From: Actinomycetes bacterium
Lineage (GTDB): Bacteria > Actinomycetota > Acidimicrobiia > Acidimicrobiales > Palsa-688
Direction: 5' to 3'
Length of the DNA stretch: 40,968 nt
Assembly (NCBI GenBank): GCA_021815935.1
Contig: JAKAZH010000001.1
Span: 1 to 40,968 of the forward strand
The position numbers and the translations under genes were made by a program. The notes below the pieces were generated by a model. That model made no database searches. It was not told the DNA's origin and worked only from the letters and a program-made list of their open reading frames with translations. Below, piece by piece: positions 32,673 through 40,899 of the stretch (positions are counted from its first letter, which is position 1; every line of letters starts with the position of its first letter).

Positions 32673-34043
32673 GTGAAAGTGGCAGTGATCGGCGGGGGGA
32701 TTACCGGCCTCGCCGCCGCGTTTGAGTTGTGCGAGCGCGCAGAGGTCACCGTCTACGAACCTGACCGTTTGGGCGGGAGGATCAAAACCTCCTTGTTCGC
32801 CGGCGTGCCTGTCGACGAAGGCCCCGATGCCTTCCTGACCCGTAGCGATGCGGCAGTCGGACTTGCCGACTCGCTCGGATTGACCTCGCAGCTGGTGGCA
32901 CCGCAAGCGGGGGCAACCCTCGTGTATTTCGCGAAGCGCCTGCACCGGCTCCCAGCCGGACTTGTCCTCGGGGTGCCGACGGACCTTCGAGCACTCGCCA
33001 CAAGCAGGCTTCTCGGTCCGCTCGGGGCGGCCAGGGCGGCGTGGGACCTCGTGGCGCCACGCACCCCGCTGGGCGAGGATGCCAGCGTTGACGACTTGGT
33101 AGCCGGACGTTTCGGAGCCAAGGCCGCGAAGCGCCTCGTCGAACCGCTCCTCGGAAGCATCCATGCGGCGTCTACCGCCGACCTGAGCGCCGCCGCTACA
33201 GCCCCGAACCTCCTAGAGGCTGCTCGATCGTCTCGCAGCCTTCTCATGGGACTGCGAAAGCAGCTCCCTCCGCCCGGCGCCCCACGCCCGCCTATATTCC
33301 TGAGCCCGCAAGGCGGTATGTCCGTCATCGTCGAACGCCTCGTCGAACACCTCGACGCAGCCGGGGTACGTTTCGTCGCCCGAGCTGCCGCATCGGTGCG
33401 CGCCGGCCGTGAAGCTGCTGACCTGCTGCAAGTGGACGACGACGTCTACGACGCGGCGGTAATCGCTGTGAGCTCTACTGACGCCGCAGCGATCCTCGGG
33501 GACCTCGCCCCCACCGGTCTCGCTTCGTTGCAGACCACGGACGTCGCAGTCGCCACATTTTCGGTCGATCGCCGCGACCTCCACATCGCGCCAGACGTCA
33601 ACGGTATCCTCGTCGCTCCAACGGCTGGAACGTTGATGACCGCGTGCTCGTTCGGCTCCAACAAGTGGCCGCACTGGTCGTCGAACCCTGAGCGCATGGT
33701 GCTGCGAATATCGGCCGGGCGCCACGGCGATCCGGGACCGGCTCATTACTCCGACGCCGATTTGGCGGCGGTCCTTCTGGGTGAGCTCGGAACCGTCGTG
33801 GGGAGGAACCTTTCGGCCGGCGACTGGCGGGTGAGCAGGTGGCCCGGCGCGTTCCCGTTGTACCGCGTAGGACATTTGAGCTGGGTGCGCGACGTTCGCG
33901 GCGAGCTCGCCAAGGCTACGGGCCGAGTCGCCCTGGCCGGTTCCAGCTACGATGGCGCCGGCATACCGGCCTGCATCGCGTCGGGCCGCAGCGCCGCCCG
34001 TCAGCTGTCGGCGGCCGTCTCGGCGACGTCGACGAACCCGTAA
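32673..34043 (+). CDS. hemY: Protoporphyrinogen / coproporphyrinogen III oxidase (HemY/CgoX)
   Basis: A 456-aa FAD-dependent oxidase. The dinucleotide fold is at the N-terminus (VAVIGGGITGLAAAFEL), followed by GGRIKTS and DEGPDAFL near the isoalloxazine. LLGSIHAAS, PIFLSPQGGMSVIVERL and the C-terminal VALAGSSYDGAGIPACIASGRSAA complete the family pattern. In actinomycetes this enzyme usually oxidises coproporphyrinogen III in the coproporphyrin-dependent branch (then named cgoX), so the symbol is conventional. GTG 32673 has AAAGG upstream. The 3' end overlaps the convergent toroid gene by 43 nt. Confidence 0.93.
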   Translation: MKVAVIGGGITGLAAAFELCERAEVTVYEPDRLGGRIKTSLFAGVPVDEGPDAFLTRSDAAVGLADSLGLTSQLVAPQAGATLVYFAKRLHRLPAGLVLGVPTDLRALATSRLLGPLGAARAAWDLVAPRTPLGEDASVDDLVAGRFGAKAAKRLVEPLLGSIHAASTADLSAAATAPNLLEAARSSRSLLMGLRKQLPPPGAPRPPIFLSPQGGMSVIVERLVEHLDAAGVRFVARAAASVRAGREAADLLQVDDDVYDAAVIAVSSTDAAAILGDLAPTGLASLQTTDVAVATFSVDRRDLHIAPDVNGILVAPTAGTLMTACSFGSNKWPHWSSNPERMVLRISAGRHGDPGPAHYSDADLAAVLLGELGTVVGRNLSAGDWRVSRWPGAFPLYRVGHLSWVRDVRGELAKATGRVALAGSSYDGAGIPACIASGRSAARQLSAAVSATSTNP

Positions 34044-35110
34044 GGCTCGGGGAACGTTTCGCCGCGAAAGACGCCCGAGGCCGGCCCTTGGCCGTAGAGG
34101 CAGTGCTCGGCGATTATAACTGCGGCAGCGGTGTAGGACGACCTCTCCCCGCCGGGATAGCGAACGCATCCGGGATGCACACAGCCGGTCCAGTACGATC
34201 CGTCCTCCTCACGCATGTGTCCGGTGGCCCGCAGCAGGTCGACTGCGTGAGACTTGAGGCCGACCGCGTCGAGGGCTATCGCGCATTCCGCGGTTTCAGC
34301 CGCGGTGAACCACGGTTGGTCCGACACGCAGCGCACGCCGACGCCTTCTGTCACGAACTCCTCCCAACGCTCGCTGACCCGCAAACGGGCGGCGTCTGCG
34401 CCGAAAGCCCCGGACAGGACCGGGTAGTACCAGTCCATCGCCCAGCGATCCTTGGGGGCGAAAGACTCCGGTCGTCTGACGATCGCCTCAGCCATACGCG
34501 GGGCGGCGAGCTCCCACTCCGGGCGGTCGTAGCCCAAACAGCCGGCTATTGCGAGAGCCGCTCGCAAGCTGTGGTAGATCGACGAAGTAGACGTGAGCAG
34601 GGCGTAGGAAGCGTGACGTCCGTCTGGATCCGCCGACCACGCTACCTCCCCTCCCGGCCGTTGCAGTCCTAGCGCAAAGCCGATCGCCCGGTCCACCACT
34701 GACCACATGTGCTCGAGGAAGTCGGCATCCCCGGTGACAAGGAAATGCCACCATGCGCCCGTCGCTACGTATGCCGACACGTTCGGATCCCGGCGGGGAT
34801 CCTCCACGCCATCAGCCAGGTAGTAGCGACACCACGAGCCGTCCTCGTGTTGCTTGGACTCCAGCCACTCGAAGGCCCGGACCGCTTCGTCGGTCCAACC
34901 GGCTACCGACAACGCCATCGCCGCTTCAACGTGGTTCCACGGGTCGCAGTGTCCTGCGCTGAACCAAGGGATCATTCCCGACGGCAACTGCAGGGACGCG
35001 ATCCACGCTGCCGTCGTCTGAACCTCGACCGGCGAAAGGGTACCCGGAGACGGATATCGAGCTTCGGATTCGACATATCCCAACGAGTCGACGGCCTCGA
35101 AAGAACTCAT
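34001..35110 (-). CDS. Alpha/alpha-toroid protein, annotated 'prenyltransferase-like' in relatives
   Basis: A 369-aa cytoplasmic protein with repeated helical hairpins of the terpene-cyclase/six-hairpin-glycosidase type: LPSGMIPWFSAGHCDPWNHVEAAMAL, WLESKQHEDGSWCRYYL, VSAYVATGAWWHFLVTGD, SDQPWFTAAETAECAIALDAVG and REEDGSYWTGCV. QxxDGSW-like elements recur at least twice. Acidic residues in DPWNHVEAAM and AAETAECA could be catalytic. There is no signal peptide. It is the third gene of an overlapping operon after a GT4 and a methyltransferase (ATGA overlap), an arrangement I recall from other actinomycetes without a known function. A glycan- or polyprenyl-lipid-modifying role is an inference; a squalene-cyclase activity is not supported. 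Confidence 0.7.
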   Translation of the reverse strand: MSSFEAVDSLGYVESEARYPSPGTLSPVEVQTTAAWIASLQLPSGMIPWFSAGHCDPWNHVEAAMALSVAGWTDEAVRAFEWLESKQHEDGSWCRYYLADGVEDPRRDPNVSAYVATGAWWHFLVTGDADFLEHMWSVVDRAIGFALGLQRPGGEVAWSADPDGRHASYALLTSTSSIYHSLRAALAIAGCLGYDRPEWELAAPRMAEAIVRRPESFAPKDRWAMDWYYPVLSGAFGADAARLRVSERWEEFVTEGVGVRCVSDQPWFTAAETAECAIALDAVGLKSHAVDLLRATGHMREEDGSYWTGCVHPGCVRYPGGERSSYTAAAVIIAEHCLYGQGPASGVFRGETFPEPYGFVDVAETAADS

Positions 35111-35826
35111 GGCTGCTTCGTCAGGTAGAACACGGCGCTCTTGCCCATCAGCGGATTCAGTAGGCGCTCCGCGAGGCGCGTCACGCGCGGGCCCGAAGTG
35201 ATGTCCCACACAAGGAACCTATAGTAAGCACGCACCGCCGGATGTTTCTCGTCATCGACACCGACAAAAGCCTTCAACCACCAGTACGGCGAATGCAACG
35301 CATGGGCATGATGACAACTCGAAAGTCTGAGCCCGGCCGCCTCCAGCCTGGAGATGAGCGTCGCCCGCCGGTAGATGCGGATGTGGCCGCCAGGCTTCGA
35401 GTGGTATTCGTCGGACAACGCCCACGTGAGCAGCTCCGGCCACCATCGAGGCACCGTTACGGCCATCGTCCCCCCCGGCCGCAACACTCGCGCCAGCTCT
35501 GCGATAGCGGCGCTGTCGTCGGGAATGTGCTCAAGTACCTCTGCAGCGATGACCCGGTCGAATGCCCCCGGCGGGAACGGCAAGGCAAGTGCATTTGACA
35601 CAGCAACTGCCCCGGCTCCGCCATTTCGCGCGACCGCCTGGTCGTCTGTCGAGAGGGCACACATCATCGCGAACGCCTTAACCATCTCCGAGTGGTCGTA
35701 ATCCACCGCGGTGACCAGCGCACCTCGGCGCATCGCCTCGTACGCGTGTCGTCCTCCCCCGGCCCCCAAGTCGAGGAGGTGGTCTCCCGCCACGACACCC
35801 AAAGTCTCGTATCGCACGGTGAGCAT
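35107..35826 (-). CDS. Class I SAM-dependent methyltransferase
   Basis: A 239-aa Rossmann-fold methyltransferase of the Methyltransf_11 type. The SAM-binding motif I is LLDLGAGGGRHAYEA at residues 18-32, the acidic end of strand 2 is AVDYD, and motif IV-VI read DRVIAAEVLEHIPDD and ELARVLRPGGTMAVTVPRW. The C-terminal half includes HIRIYRRATLISRLEAAGL, common in those acting on lipid or quinone-like substrates. ATG 35826 overlaps the GT4 stop by one base (TGATG) and the next gene by 4 nt. Most likely modifies the product of the neighbouring glycosyltransferase; substrate unknown. Confidence 0.88.
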   Translation of the reverse strand: MLTVRYETLGVVAGDHLLDLGAGGGRHAYEAMRRGALVTAVDYDHSEMVKAFAMMCALSTDDQAVARNGGAGAVAVSNALALPFPPGAFDRVIAAEVLEHIPDDSAAIAELARVLRPGGTMAVTVPRWWPELLTWALSDEYHSKPGGHIRIYRRATLISRLEAAGLRLSSCHHAHALHSPYWWLKAFVGVDDEKHPAVRAYYRFLVWDITSGPRVTRLAERLLNPLMGKSAVFYLTKQP

Positions 35827-37112
35827 CAGCCGCCACTTGCGCCAGTCGAACGGATACCGGCGAAATGCTCTATCGTCCAACGGTAGTGCTCGGCGGTGAG
35901 GCGCGCACATGTACCCCAAGTGAAGCGTTCGAGGACCCTGCGTCTGGCGTTGGCGCCCAGCCTGGCGGCCAGTTGCGGATCCTCAAGGACCCTGCCGATC
36001 GCTGCGGCGAGCGCCGCAGGATCGCCCGGAGGGACGAGGATCCCGCTTCCGCCGCTGTCACCTACCACTTCGGGGAGTGCGCCGCCGGTGGTCGCGACCA
36101 GCGCCGTGGCGCACGCCTGTGCCTCAACGGCGGGCAGCGAAAATCCTTCGTAGAGGGACGGGACGACTGCCACCTGGGCTTGTGCGTACAGTTCGACCAT
36201 CCGGTCATCGCTGATCGCCGACTCGAAGCGAACAGCGCCGGAGAGGTCGAGCCGCCGTATAGCCGCGCCAACAGGACTTTCGGAACGGAGCTTGCCTACC
36301 ACCACCAGGTGCGCCTCGGGCACCTCCGTTCGCAGCTTTGCGAGCGCCTCGACCAACGGCAGCAGGCCCTTGAAGGGAACGTCGGCGCTCGCTGTGGTCA
36401 TGATCCGACCGGGCACCCGGGCAACGTCGGGGCGCGGACGGAAGTGGTTGTGGTTTACGCCGATCGGGACGATCTCCAGCTGGCCTGCGTCGACGCCGAA
36501 CTGCTCGACGATGTCGCGCTTGGACGACGACGACACCGTGAGAATACGCGGGATCCGTCGAGCGACCTTCTTCTGCATCTTGATGAACCCGTACCACCGC
36601 CGCAACGCGAGACGCCGCCGTAGGTTCGCTGCGTGCTCCAAGTCGAGCGTCCTGTCCACCGTGACAGGGTGGTGGCATGTACCGAGGAGGGGAAGGCCGT
36701 CGGACATGACACCGAGCAGACCGGTCCCGAAGGTCTGGTTGTCCTGGACGATATCGAAGTCCGACTTGCGTGCAGCGAGAAGCTTGCGTACCCGCCAGCT
36801 GAAAGTCCGGGGTTCGGGGAACCCTGCGCTGCACATGATGGCGAATTCGGCGACGTCTGTCGGGGTCCGGAACTCCCCCAAGCGGGGAATCCTGAACGGG
36901 TCCGGCTCGCGATACAGGTCCAAGCTCGGCACGGCGACGAACTCGACGCCGTCGTCGAGGACCGGCCACGGCTGTCCGGCGAAGACGGTCACCCGATGCC
37001 CTAGCTCGACGAGCTCACGGGCGAGGTAACGGGTGTAGACACCCTGGCCGCCTGAATGGGGGTTGCCTCGGTACACGAGGAGGGCTACGCGCATCGAGGT
37101 GGCCGGCGACAT
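35826..37112 (-). CDS. Family 4 glycosyltransferase
   Basis: A 428-aa GT-B fold retaining glycosyltransferase. The N-terminal half opens MRVALLVYRGNPHSGGQGVY, with the acceptor-side Gly-Gly loop, and includes DIVQDNQTFGTGLLG and LLGTCHHPVTVDRTLD. The C-terminal donor half has IVPIGVNHNHFRP, TTASADVPFKGL, and the E-x7-E motif SLYEGFSLPAVEAQACATAL. There are no membrane helices. ATG 37112 is favoured by a -35/-10 pair ending 7 nt before it; ATG 37094 is an alternative. It heads the three-gene overlapping operon and lies 48 nt after lnt on the same strand. Donor and acceptor unknown. Confidence 0.9.
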   Translation of the reverse strand: MSPATSMRVALLVYRGNPHSGGQGVYTRYLARELVELGHRVTVFAGQPWPVLDDGVEFVAVPSLDLYREPDPFRIPRLGEFRTPTDVAEFAIMCSAGFPEPRTFSWRVRKLLAARKSDFDIVQDNQTFGTGLLGVMSDGLPLLGTCHHPVTVDRTLDLEHAANLRRRLALRRWYGFIKMQKKVARRIPRILTVSSSSKRDIVEQFGVDAGQLEIVPIGVNHNHFRPRPDVARVPGRIMTTASADVPFKGLLPLVEALAKLRTEVPEAHLVVVGKLRSESPVGAAIRRLDLSGAVRFESAISDDRMVELYAQAQVAVVPSLYEGFSLPAVEAQACATALVATTGGALPEVVGDSGGSGILVPPGDPAALAAAIGRVLEDPQLAARLGANARRRVLERFTWGTCARLTAEHYRWTIEHFAGIRSTGASGG

Positions 37113-37119
37113 GACTTCA

Positions 37120-37150
37120 AGAATCTTGCCGCCAGGTCTTGTGCGGTCAA
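37120..37150 (-). promoter_or_regulatory. Possible promoter of the GT4 operon
   Basis: On the minus strand TTGACC (37150-37145) and GATTCT (37125-37120) are 19 bp apart, with 7 nt to the ATG at 37112. The -10 departs from TANNNT at its first base and the spacer is long, so it is tentative. Confidence 0.35.
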
Positions 37151-37160
37151 GCTGGACTAA

Positions 37161-38777
37161 TCATACACGACGGCCTCGCCAGGTCGAATTGCGGCCAGTC
37201 GAAGGTGTCTTCGGCTGCTCCGACCGCCTAGAGCGTCGGATCCGAGCACCGTGGATGCCACAAAAGGCCGCTGCCAGCCAAAGCGCGCCCGCTCCGAGCA
37301 CGAACGGCGTGTCTCCGAGGTCGACGAAGACAGTCCGGCCTGTACGCCTTGCGACGGTCGCTTCTAGCACTGTCGCAGCGCTGAGGGAGCTGCGCCGCTC
37401 GACGACCCCGTCAGGCCGGACCACCTCGGAGTAACCGGTGGGTGAGACAAGAACGAGCCAGCGGCCCGTTTCAACTGCACGAAGCCTTGCGGCGGCGAGC
37501 TCCTGGCCAACCACCTGCGTGCCCCTGTACGACGCGTCGTCGGTCGGGACGACCAGGAGCTGGCCACCGGCGAGCACCCCACTCCTCGCCCGTGCCCCGA
37601 AGAAAACTTCGTAGGAGATGAGAACGCCGAGGGGCGCTGCTGGTGTGGCCATGAAAGCAGGGCTGTGGCCTGGGATGGCGTCGCGGGGCACATCCGCCAC
37701 ATTGAAGTACTTCGAAAGTAGCGGTCTGTCCGGGATGTACTCCCCGAAAGGTACAAGATGGTTCTTCAGGTAGGTTGCTACGATCGAACCAGCGGGTGAC
37801 CACGCAGCAGCCTCGTTCAGGTACTTCGTGGAGCTCAGGTTCTGAACCACCCCGGCGACGACCGTCGCCGACAACCTTCGGGCGAGCGCCGCCACCTGGC
37901 CGGCTTGGGCTGTGTCCTGGAACGGCGTGTCAGCTTGGAGCATCCCTTCGGGCCACACGACAAGGTTGAGAGGCGGTTTCAATACAGCCGACTCGGAGAG
38001 CTGGCGGTTGAAGACGACGGCCGGATCGGTGTTGATCGCCCGCGTCCCTAGCGGACCTCCACCTTGGACCATCGCCACGCGAATTGGCGACAGTCTGCGA
38101 CCGGCGCCGCTCGGCGAGCGCCAGCCTGCGAGTGGCAGCGCGCAGGCGATCGCAACTGCCACGGCAGGCAGCCGGATTCCGGTCGGGCGGCCGGCGGGCG
38201 ACCGTGGTTTCGAGCGGTGCTTGGAGTCACCTTTCGCGCGGAGGTAGACGGCTTTCGCTACGAGTGCGAGCGTCACGCCCACAAGGGTGGTCTCCCCGCT
38301 CAGCAGGAGCCCACCGCCGAGCTTGACCGCCCACTCGAGCGGGCCGGCCGCCTGGCCGAGCTCAGTGCCGGCGAGGGGGAAGCCGTGAAGCGGGAACCGG
38401 TCGCGCGACCACGTGACGAGCATCACGGACGCAGGCAATCCGACGGCTACGGTCCAGTCGCGCCCGGTCGGGACGATCGCCGCTGAAAGGCATGTGAAAG
38501 CGGCGCAGACTATGAGCAGGATGACGAACCCGTATGCGCTGAACTGTTCGGTCCATGCGATACCGATCGCGAACTGCGCAAGCCCCCAACCGGCTCCGAG
38601 CACCACCCGGCGTGCCAGACCGAGACCTGGCAGCGCTGCTGCGACCAGCGCCAGACCGAAGCATCCGAGGGGCCACCAACCGAATGGCGGGAGCGAGAGC
38701 GCGACGAGTGCACCGGCCGCGACGCCTATCACCGCTTCGCGCGCCGGACCCGTCAGCGCGGGGGTGGCCGTCTTCAT
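37161..38777 (-). CDS. lnt: Apolipoprotein N-acyltransferase homologue with Ser in place of catalytic Cys
   Basis: A 538-aa membrane enzyme that normally N-acylates the lipidated cysteine of lipoproteins. There are six or so N-terminal helices (about residues 15-215), then the nitrilase-type domain: catalytic Glu277 in VVWPEGML, Lys338 in YLKNHLVPFGEY, and the nucleophile position in VLISYEVFFG, which is Ser388 (codon TCC at 37616-37614) instead of Cys. A final helix (FVLGAGALWLAAAFCGI) and a basic tail follow. The neighbouring residues and the rest of the domain are well kept, so this is not a decayed gene. Divergent from a DPM-type GT2, the two halves that are fused as Ppm1 in mycobacteria. 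ATG 38777 has a -10-like TATTCG 7 nt upstream. Confidence 0.88.
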   Translation of the reverse strand: MKTATPALTGPAREAVIGVAAGALVALSLPPFGWWPLGCFGLALVAAALPGLGLARRVVLGAGWGLAQFAIGIAWTEQFSAYGFVILLIVCAAFTCLSAAIVPTGRDWTVAVGLPASVMLVTWSRDRFPLHGFPLAGTELGQAAGPLEWAVKLGGGLLLSGETTLVGVTLALVAKAVYLRAKGDSKHRSKPRSPAGRPTGIRLPAVAVAIACALPLAGWRSPSGAGRRLSPIRVAMVQGGGPLGTRAINTDPAVVFNRQLSESAVLKPPLNLVVWPEGMLQADTPFQDTAQAGQVAALARRLSATVVAGVVQNLSSTKYLNEAAAWSPAGSIVATYLKNHLVPFGEYIPDRPLLSKYFNVADVPRDAIPGHSPAFMATPAAPLGVLISYEVFFGARARSGVLAGGQLLVVPTDDASYRGTQVVGQELAAARLRAVETGRWLVLVSPTGYSEVVRPDGVVERRSSLSAATVLEATVARRTGRTVFVDLGDTPFVLGAGALWLAAAFCGIHGARIRRSRRSEQPKTPSTGRNSTWRGRRV

Positions 38778-38784
38778 GGCGCCC

Positions 38785-38790
38785 CGAATA
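38785..38790 (-). promoter_or_regulatory. -10-like TATTCG ahead of lnt
   Basis: On the minus strand TATTCG is followed by 7 nt and the lnt ATG. The last base departs from TANNNT, so confidence is low. Confidence 0.3.
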
Positions 38791-38844
38791 CTTCTAGGTA
38801 TCCGGTCCCTCCACCAATCGGCCGCAGAACCTCACGTCGCAACG

Positions 38845-38850
38845 TAGCAT
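38845..38850 (+). promoter_or_regulatory. -10 box TAGCAT of the second GT2 gene
   Basis: TAGCAT ends 9 nt before ATG 38860. No ribosome binding site is seen in between, which suggests a very short leader. Confidence 0.4.
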
Positions 38851-38859
38851 CGTGGGTTC

Positions 38860-39600
38860 ATGCTCAGCGTCGTCATGCCTTCGCACAACGAGGAGAGTTA
38901 CCTCGAAGCGGCCGTCGGCGCGGTCGTAGAGGGGCTGCGCGGGCGTGACGCTATGTTCGAGGTGATCCTGGTCGAGAACGGCTCGCGTGACGACACGCTT
39001 GCGATCGCCCGGCACCTCGAAGCTAGCTACCCGGAGGTCCGCACTACGTCGCTTCCCGTCGCGGATTACGGCGCCGCGCTCAAGGCCGGCTTCGAGATGG
39101 CGCAAGGCGAGGTCGTTGCGAACTTCGACGTGGACCTGGTCGATTTGGATTTTCTCGACCGGGCCCTCGCCGTGATGTCCGACAGCTCTGTTGCTGCCGT
39201 AGTCGGCTCCAAGCGTGCGCACGGCGCTTCCGACCGGCGCTCGCCGGGTAGGCGGCTCGTGACCGGGGTGTTCTCCGCGACGCTTCGATACGGGTTCGGG
39301 TTGGCCGCGTCCGACACGCACGGCCTTAAGACCCTGAGGCGCTCGGCGCTCGCCCCTGCGGTAGCAGCAAGCCGGTTCGGCAAGGACATCTTTGACACGG
39401 AGGTTCTGATCAGAGCCGAGCGTGCAGACCTTCGCATCGCTGAGATCCCTGTATCGGTGGATGAGCTCAGACCGCCACGTTCGCCGATAGTCCGACGGAT
39501 CCCCCGGACCATCGGCGGCCTGGCTGCGCTTCGCTGGGCGCTTTGGCGCGAGGCCTGGTCGGCGGGCAGCACCCGGCGGTCCGGGCGACCGTCCGGCTAG
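38860..39600 (+). CDS. Family 2 glycosyltransferase, polyprenol-phosphate-sugar synthase type
   Basis: A 246-aa GT-A transferase. It opens MLSVVMPSHNEESYLEAAVGAVV, followed by VILVENGSRDDTLAIAR, the acceptor-loop ADYGAALKAGFEMAQGEVV and the metal-binding DVDLVD in place of DxD. The C-terminal region KDIFDTEVLIRAERADLRIAEIPV is typical of DPM1-like enzymes. There are no membrane helices. Being divergent from lnt, it recalls the mycobacterial Ppm1 protein, in which an Lnt-like domain and a polyprenol-phosphomannose synthase are fused or adjacent, so a polyprenyl-phosphate mannose synthase is a reasonable guess. Its TAG stop shares a CTAG with the convergent methyltransferase stop. Confidence 0.83.
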   Translation: MLSVVMPSHNEESYLEAAVGAVVEGLRGRDAMFEVILVENGSRDDTLAIARHLEASYPEVRTTSLPVADYGAALKAGFEMAQGEVVANFDVDLVDLDFLDRALAVMSDSSVAAVVGSKRAHGASDRRSPGRRLVTGVFSATLRYGFGLAASDTHGLKTLRRSALAPAVAASRFGKDIFDTEVLIRAERADLRIAEIPVSVDELRPPRSPIVRRIPRTIGGLAALRWALWREAWSAGSTRRSGRPSG

Positions 39601-40250
39601 GCGACGGGCGGGCCGGCCGAGACCCGCTCGAGCACTTTGAGCGACCCTGCCCCGAGGTCAGTCCGTTCGGACCACCGGCCACCGCGTTGCGCTTCGCAGA
39701 AGATCTCGTACGGCGGCCGGCCGCCATCCGCTGGGTCAGGGAACACGTCGTGGATCGCCATGAACCCGCCCACGGCCACCTGCGGCGACCACCCGTGGTA
39801 ATCGGCCCAGGCGATCGCACCTCCGTGCCCGCCGTCAATGAAAAGCAGCGAAATCAGCGTTGACCAGGCAGCTGCCACTACTTCGGAGCGGCCTACGATC
39901 AGCACGACCGTGTCTTCCAGCGCCGCAAGCTCGATGACCGCCCGCGCTATGGGAAGTGTGTCCATCCTTCCCGTCGCCGGGTCCACGAGGGTGGGGTCGT
40001 GATGCTCCCAGCCGGCCTGATTCTCCTCTGATCCGCGGTGGTGATCGACGCTGTAGACGGCGCAAGACTCGAGTCTGGCGGCGAACCCCAGGTACAGTGC
40101 GGATTTAGCACAGTATGTGCCGATCTCCACGATAGGGCCGAGACCGCTTTTGGCGGCAAGAGCAGCGACCCGGGCGAGGGCTTCGCCCTCCAGGTCGGGC
40201 ATGAAACCCTTCTGGGCGCGGGCGATGCTCAGCTCATGCTCGCTCAGCAT
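39597..40250 (-). CDS. Class I SAM-dependent methyltransferase, Methyltransf_24-like
   Basis: A 217-aa protein with IVEIGTYCAKSALYLGFAARL as SAM motif I, AVYSVDHHRGSEENQAGWEHHDP (acidic residue after strand 2), and LLFIDGGHGGAIAWADYHGWSPQVAVGGFMAIHD cut short by the usual Methyltransf_24 ending. These are O-methyltransferase-like enzymes, often encoded among sugar or lipid genes. ATG 40250 follows the GtrA gene by 18 nt on the same strand, so the two probably form an operon. The stop overlaps that of the convergent GT2 by 4 nt. The substrate is unknown; a glycoconjugate is likely from context. Confidence 0.82.
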   Translation of the reverse strand: MLSEHELSIARAQKGFMPDLEGEALARVAALAAKSGLGPIVEIGTYCAKSALYLGFAARLESCAVYSVDHHRGSEENQAGWEHHDPTLVDPATGRMDTLPIARAVIELAALEDTVVLIVGRSEVVAAAWSTLISLLFIDGGHGGAIAWADYHGWSPQVAVGGFMAIHDVFPDPADGGRPPYEIFCEAQRGGRWSERTDLGAGSLKVLERVSAGPPVA

Positions 40251-40268
40251 CAGTTCAGCGGGGCCCGG

Positions 40269-40787
40269 TCAGGCTACTTCGACGGATTCGGCGATGCCTG
40301 TGCGCGCAAGGTCGCTGTGTGTGCCCTTGTGGGCGTGCGAGACGAACATCAACCGGTTGAAGATCACGAACTTCCCGACCCACAGCACGCCGAAAGCGCT
40401 GAAATAGACCGCTCCGATCAGCAGGGTTCGGGCTGTGTGCGTCAGATCGTGATGCTTCGCGAAGCCGTCGGCGAAAGCGACGGCGACGGTCGAGAAGGCC
40501 CAGCCAAGCAAAGCCAAGGCCCAAAACGGAAGGACCTCCCTCCACAAATGGCTCTTCCCGTCTTTACCCCACGCCCATTTGCGGTTCAGGTGGTAGCTCG
40601 GGATCGTGGCGATCGTCGTCGAGAGCGTGCTCGCCAAGATCACGCCCACGTTGAGCACCCCGACGAAAAAGAGGATGCACGCGTTGCTGACCAGGACCGC
40701 TACAACCGACGTCATCGAGTACCGGAAAAGCTTCTGCCCCAGGGGTGTTCCCAGCTTCTGGCGGGCAAGGCCGACTACGGATTGCAC
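40269..40787 (-). CDS. GtrA-family membrane protein
   Basis: A 172-aa protein with four membrane helices: FRYSMTSVVAVLVSNACILFF, VGVILASTLSTTIATIPSYHL, VLPFWALALLGWAFSTVAVAF and LLIGAVYFSAFGVLWVGKFVIF. The loop after helix 2 carries the GtrA signature SYHLNRKWAWG. GtrA proteins are thought to flip polyprenyl-phosphate-linked sugars, usually next to a DPM-type GT2, and one is encoded 0.7 kb away here. Start GTG 40787 is supported by TAGACT 6 nt upstream. It is followed by the methyltransferase gene. Confidence 0.88.
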   Translation of the reverse strand: MQSVVGLARQKLGTPLGQKLFRYSMTSVVAVLVSNACILFFVGVLNVGVILASTLSTTIATIPSYHLNRKWAWGKDGKSHLWREVLPFWALALLGWAFSTVAVAFADGFAKHHDLTHTARTLLIGAVYFSAFGVLWVGKFVIFNRLMFVSHAHKGTHSDLARTGIAESVEVA

Positions 40788-40793
40788 CCCCCA

Positions 40794-40799
40794 AGTCTA
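40794..40799 (-). promoter_or_regulatory. -10 box TAGACT of the GtrA gene
   Basis: On the minus strand TAGACT is followed by 6 nt (tggggg) and GTG 40787, the leaderless spacing seen elsewhere in the window. The tggggg run could alternatively be a poor ribosome binding site, but it abuts the start codon. Confidence 0.45.
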
Positions 40800-40899
40800 C
40801 AGGCCGTCACCGGGTCGGTTCGGTCGCGTTCTCGGAGGCGGGCCTCCCCGCGCGCAGTCAGGTTGCGTCGGGATCCGCCCACCGAGGCATGATGGAAGC

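Noticed and set aside
34001..35110. Toroid protein as a squalene-hopene cyclase
   Set aside because: At 369 aa it is about half the length, and no DxDD motif or true QW repeat series is present.
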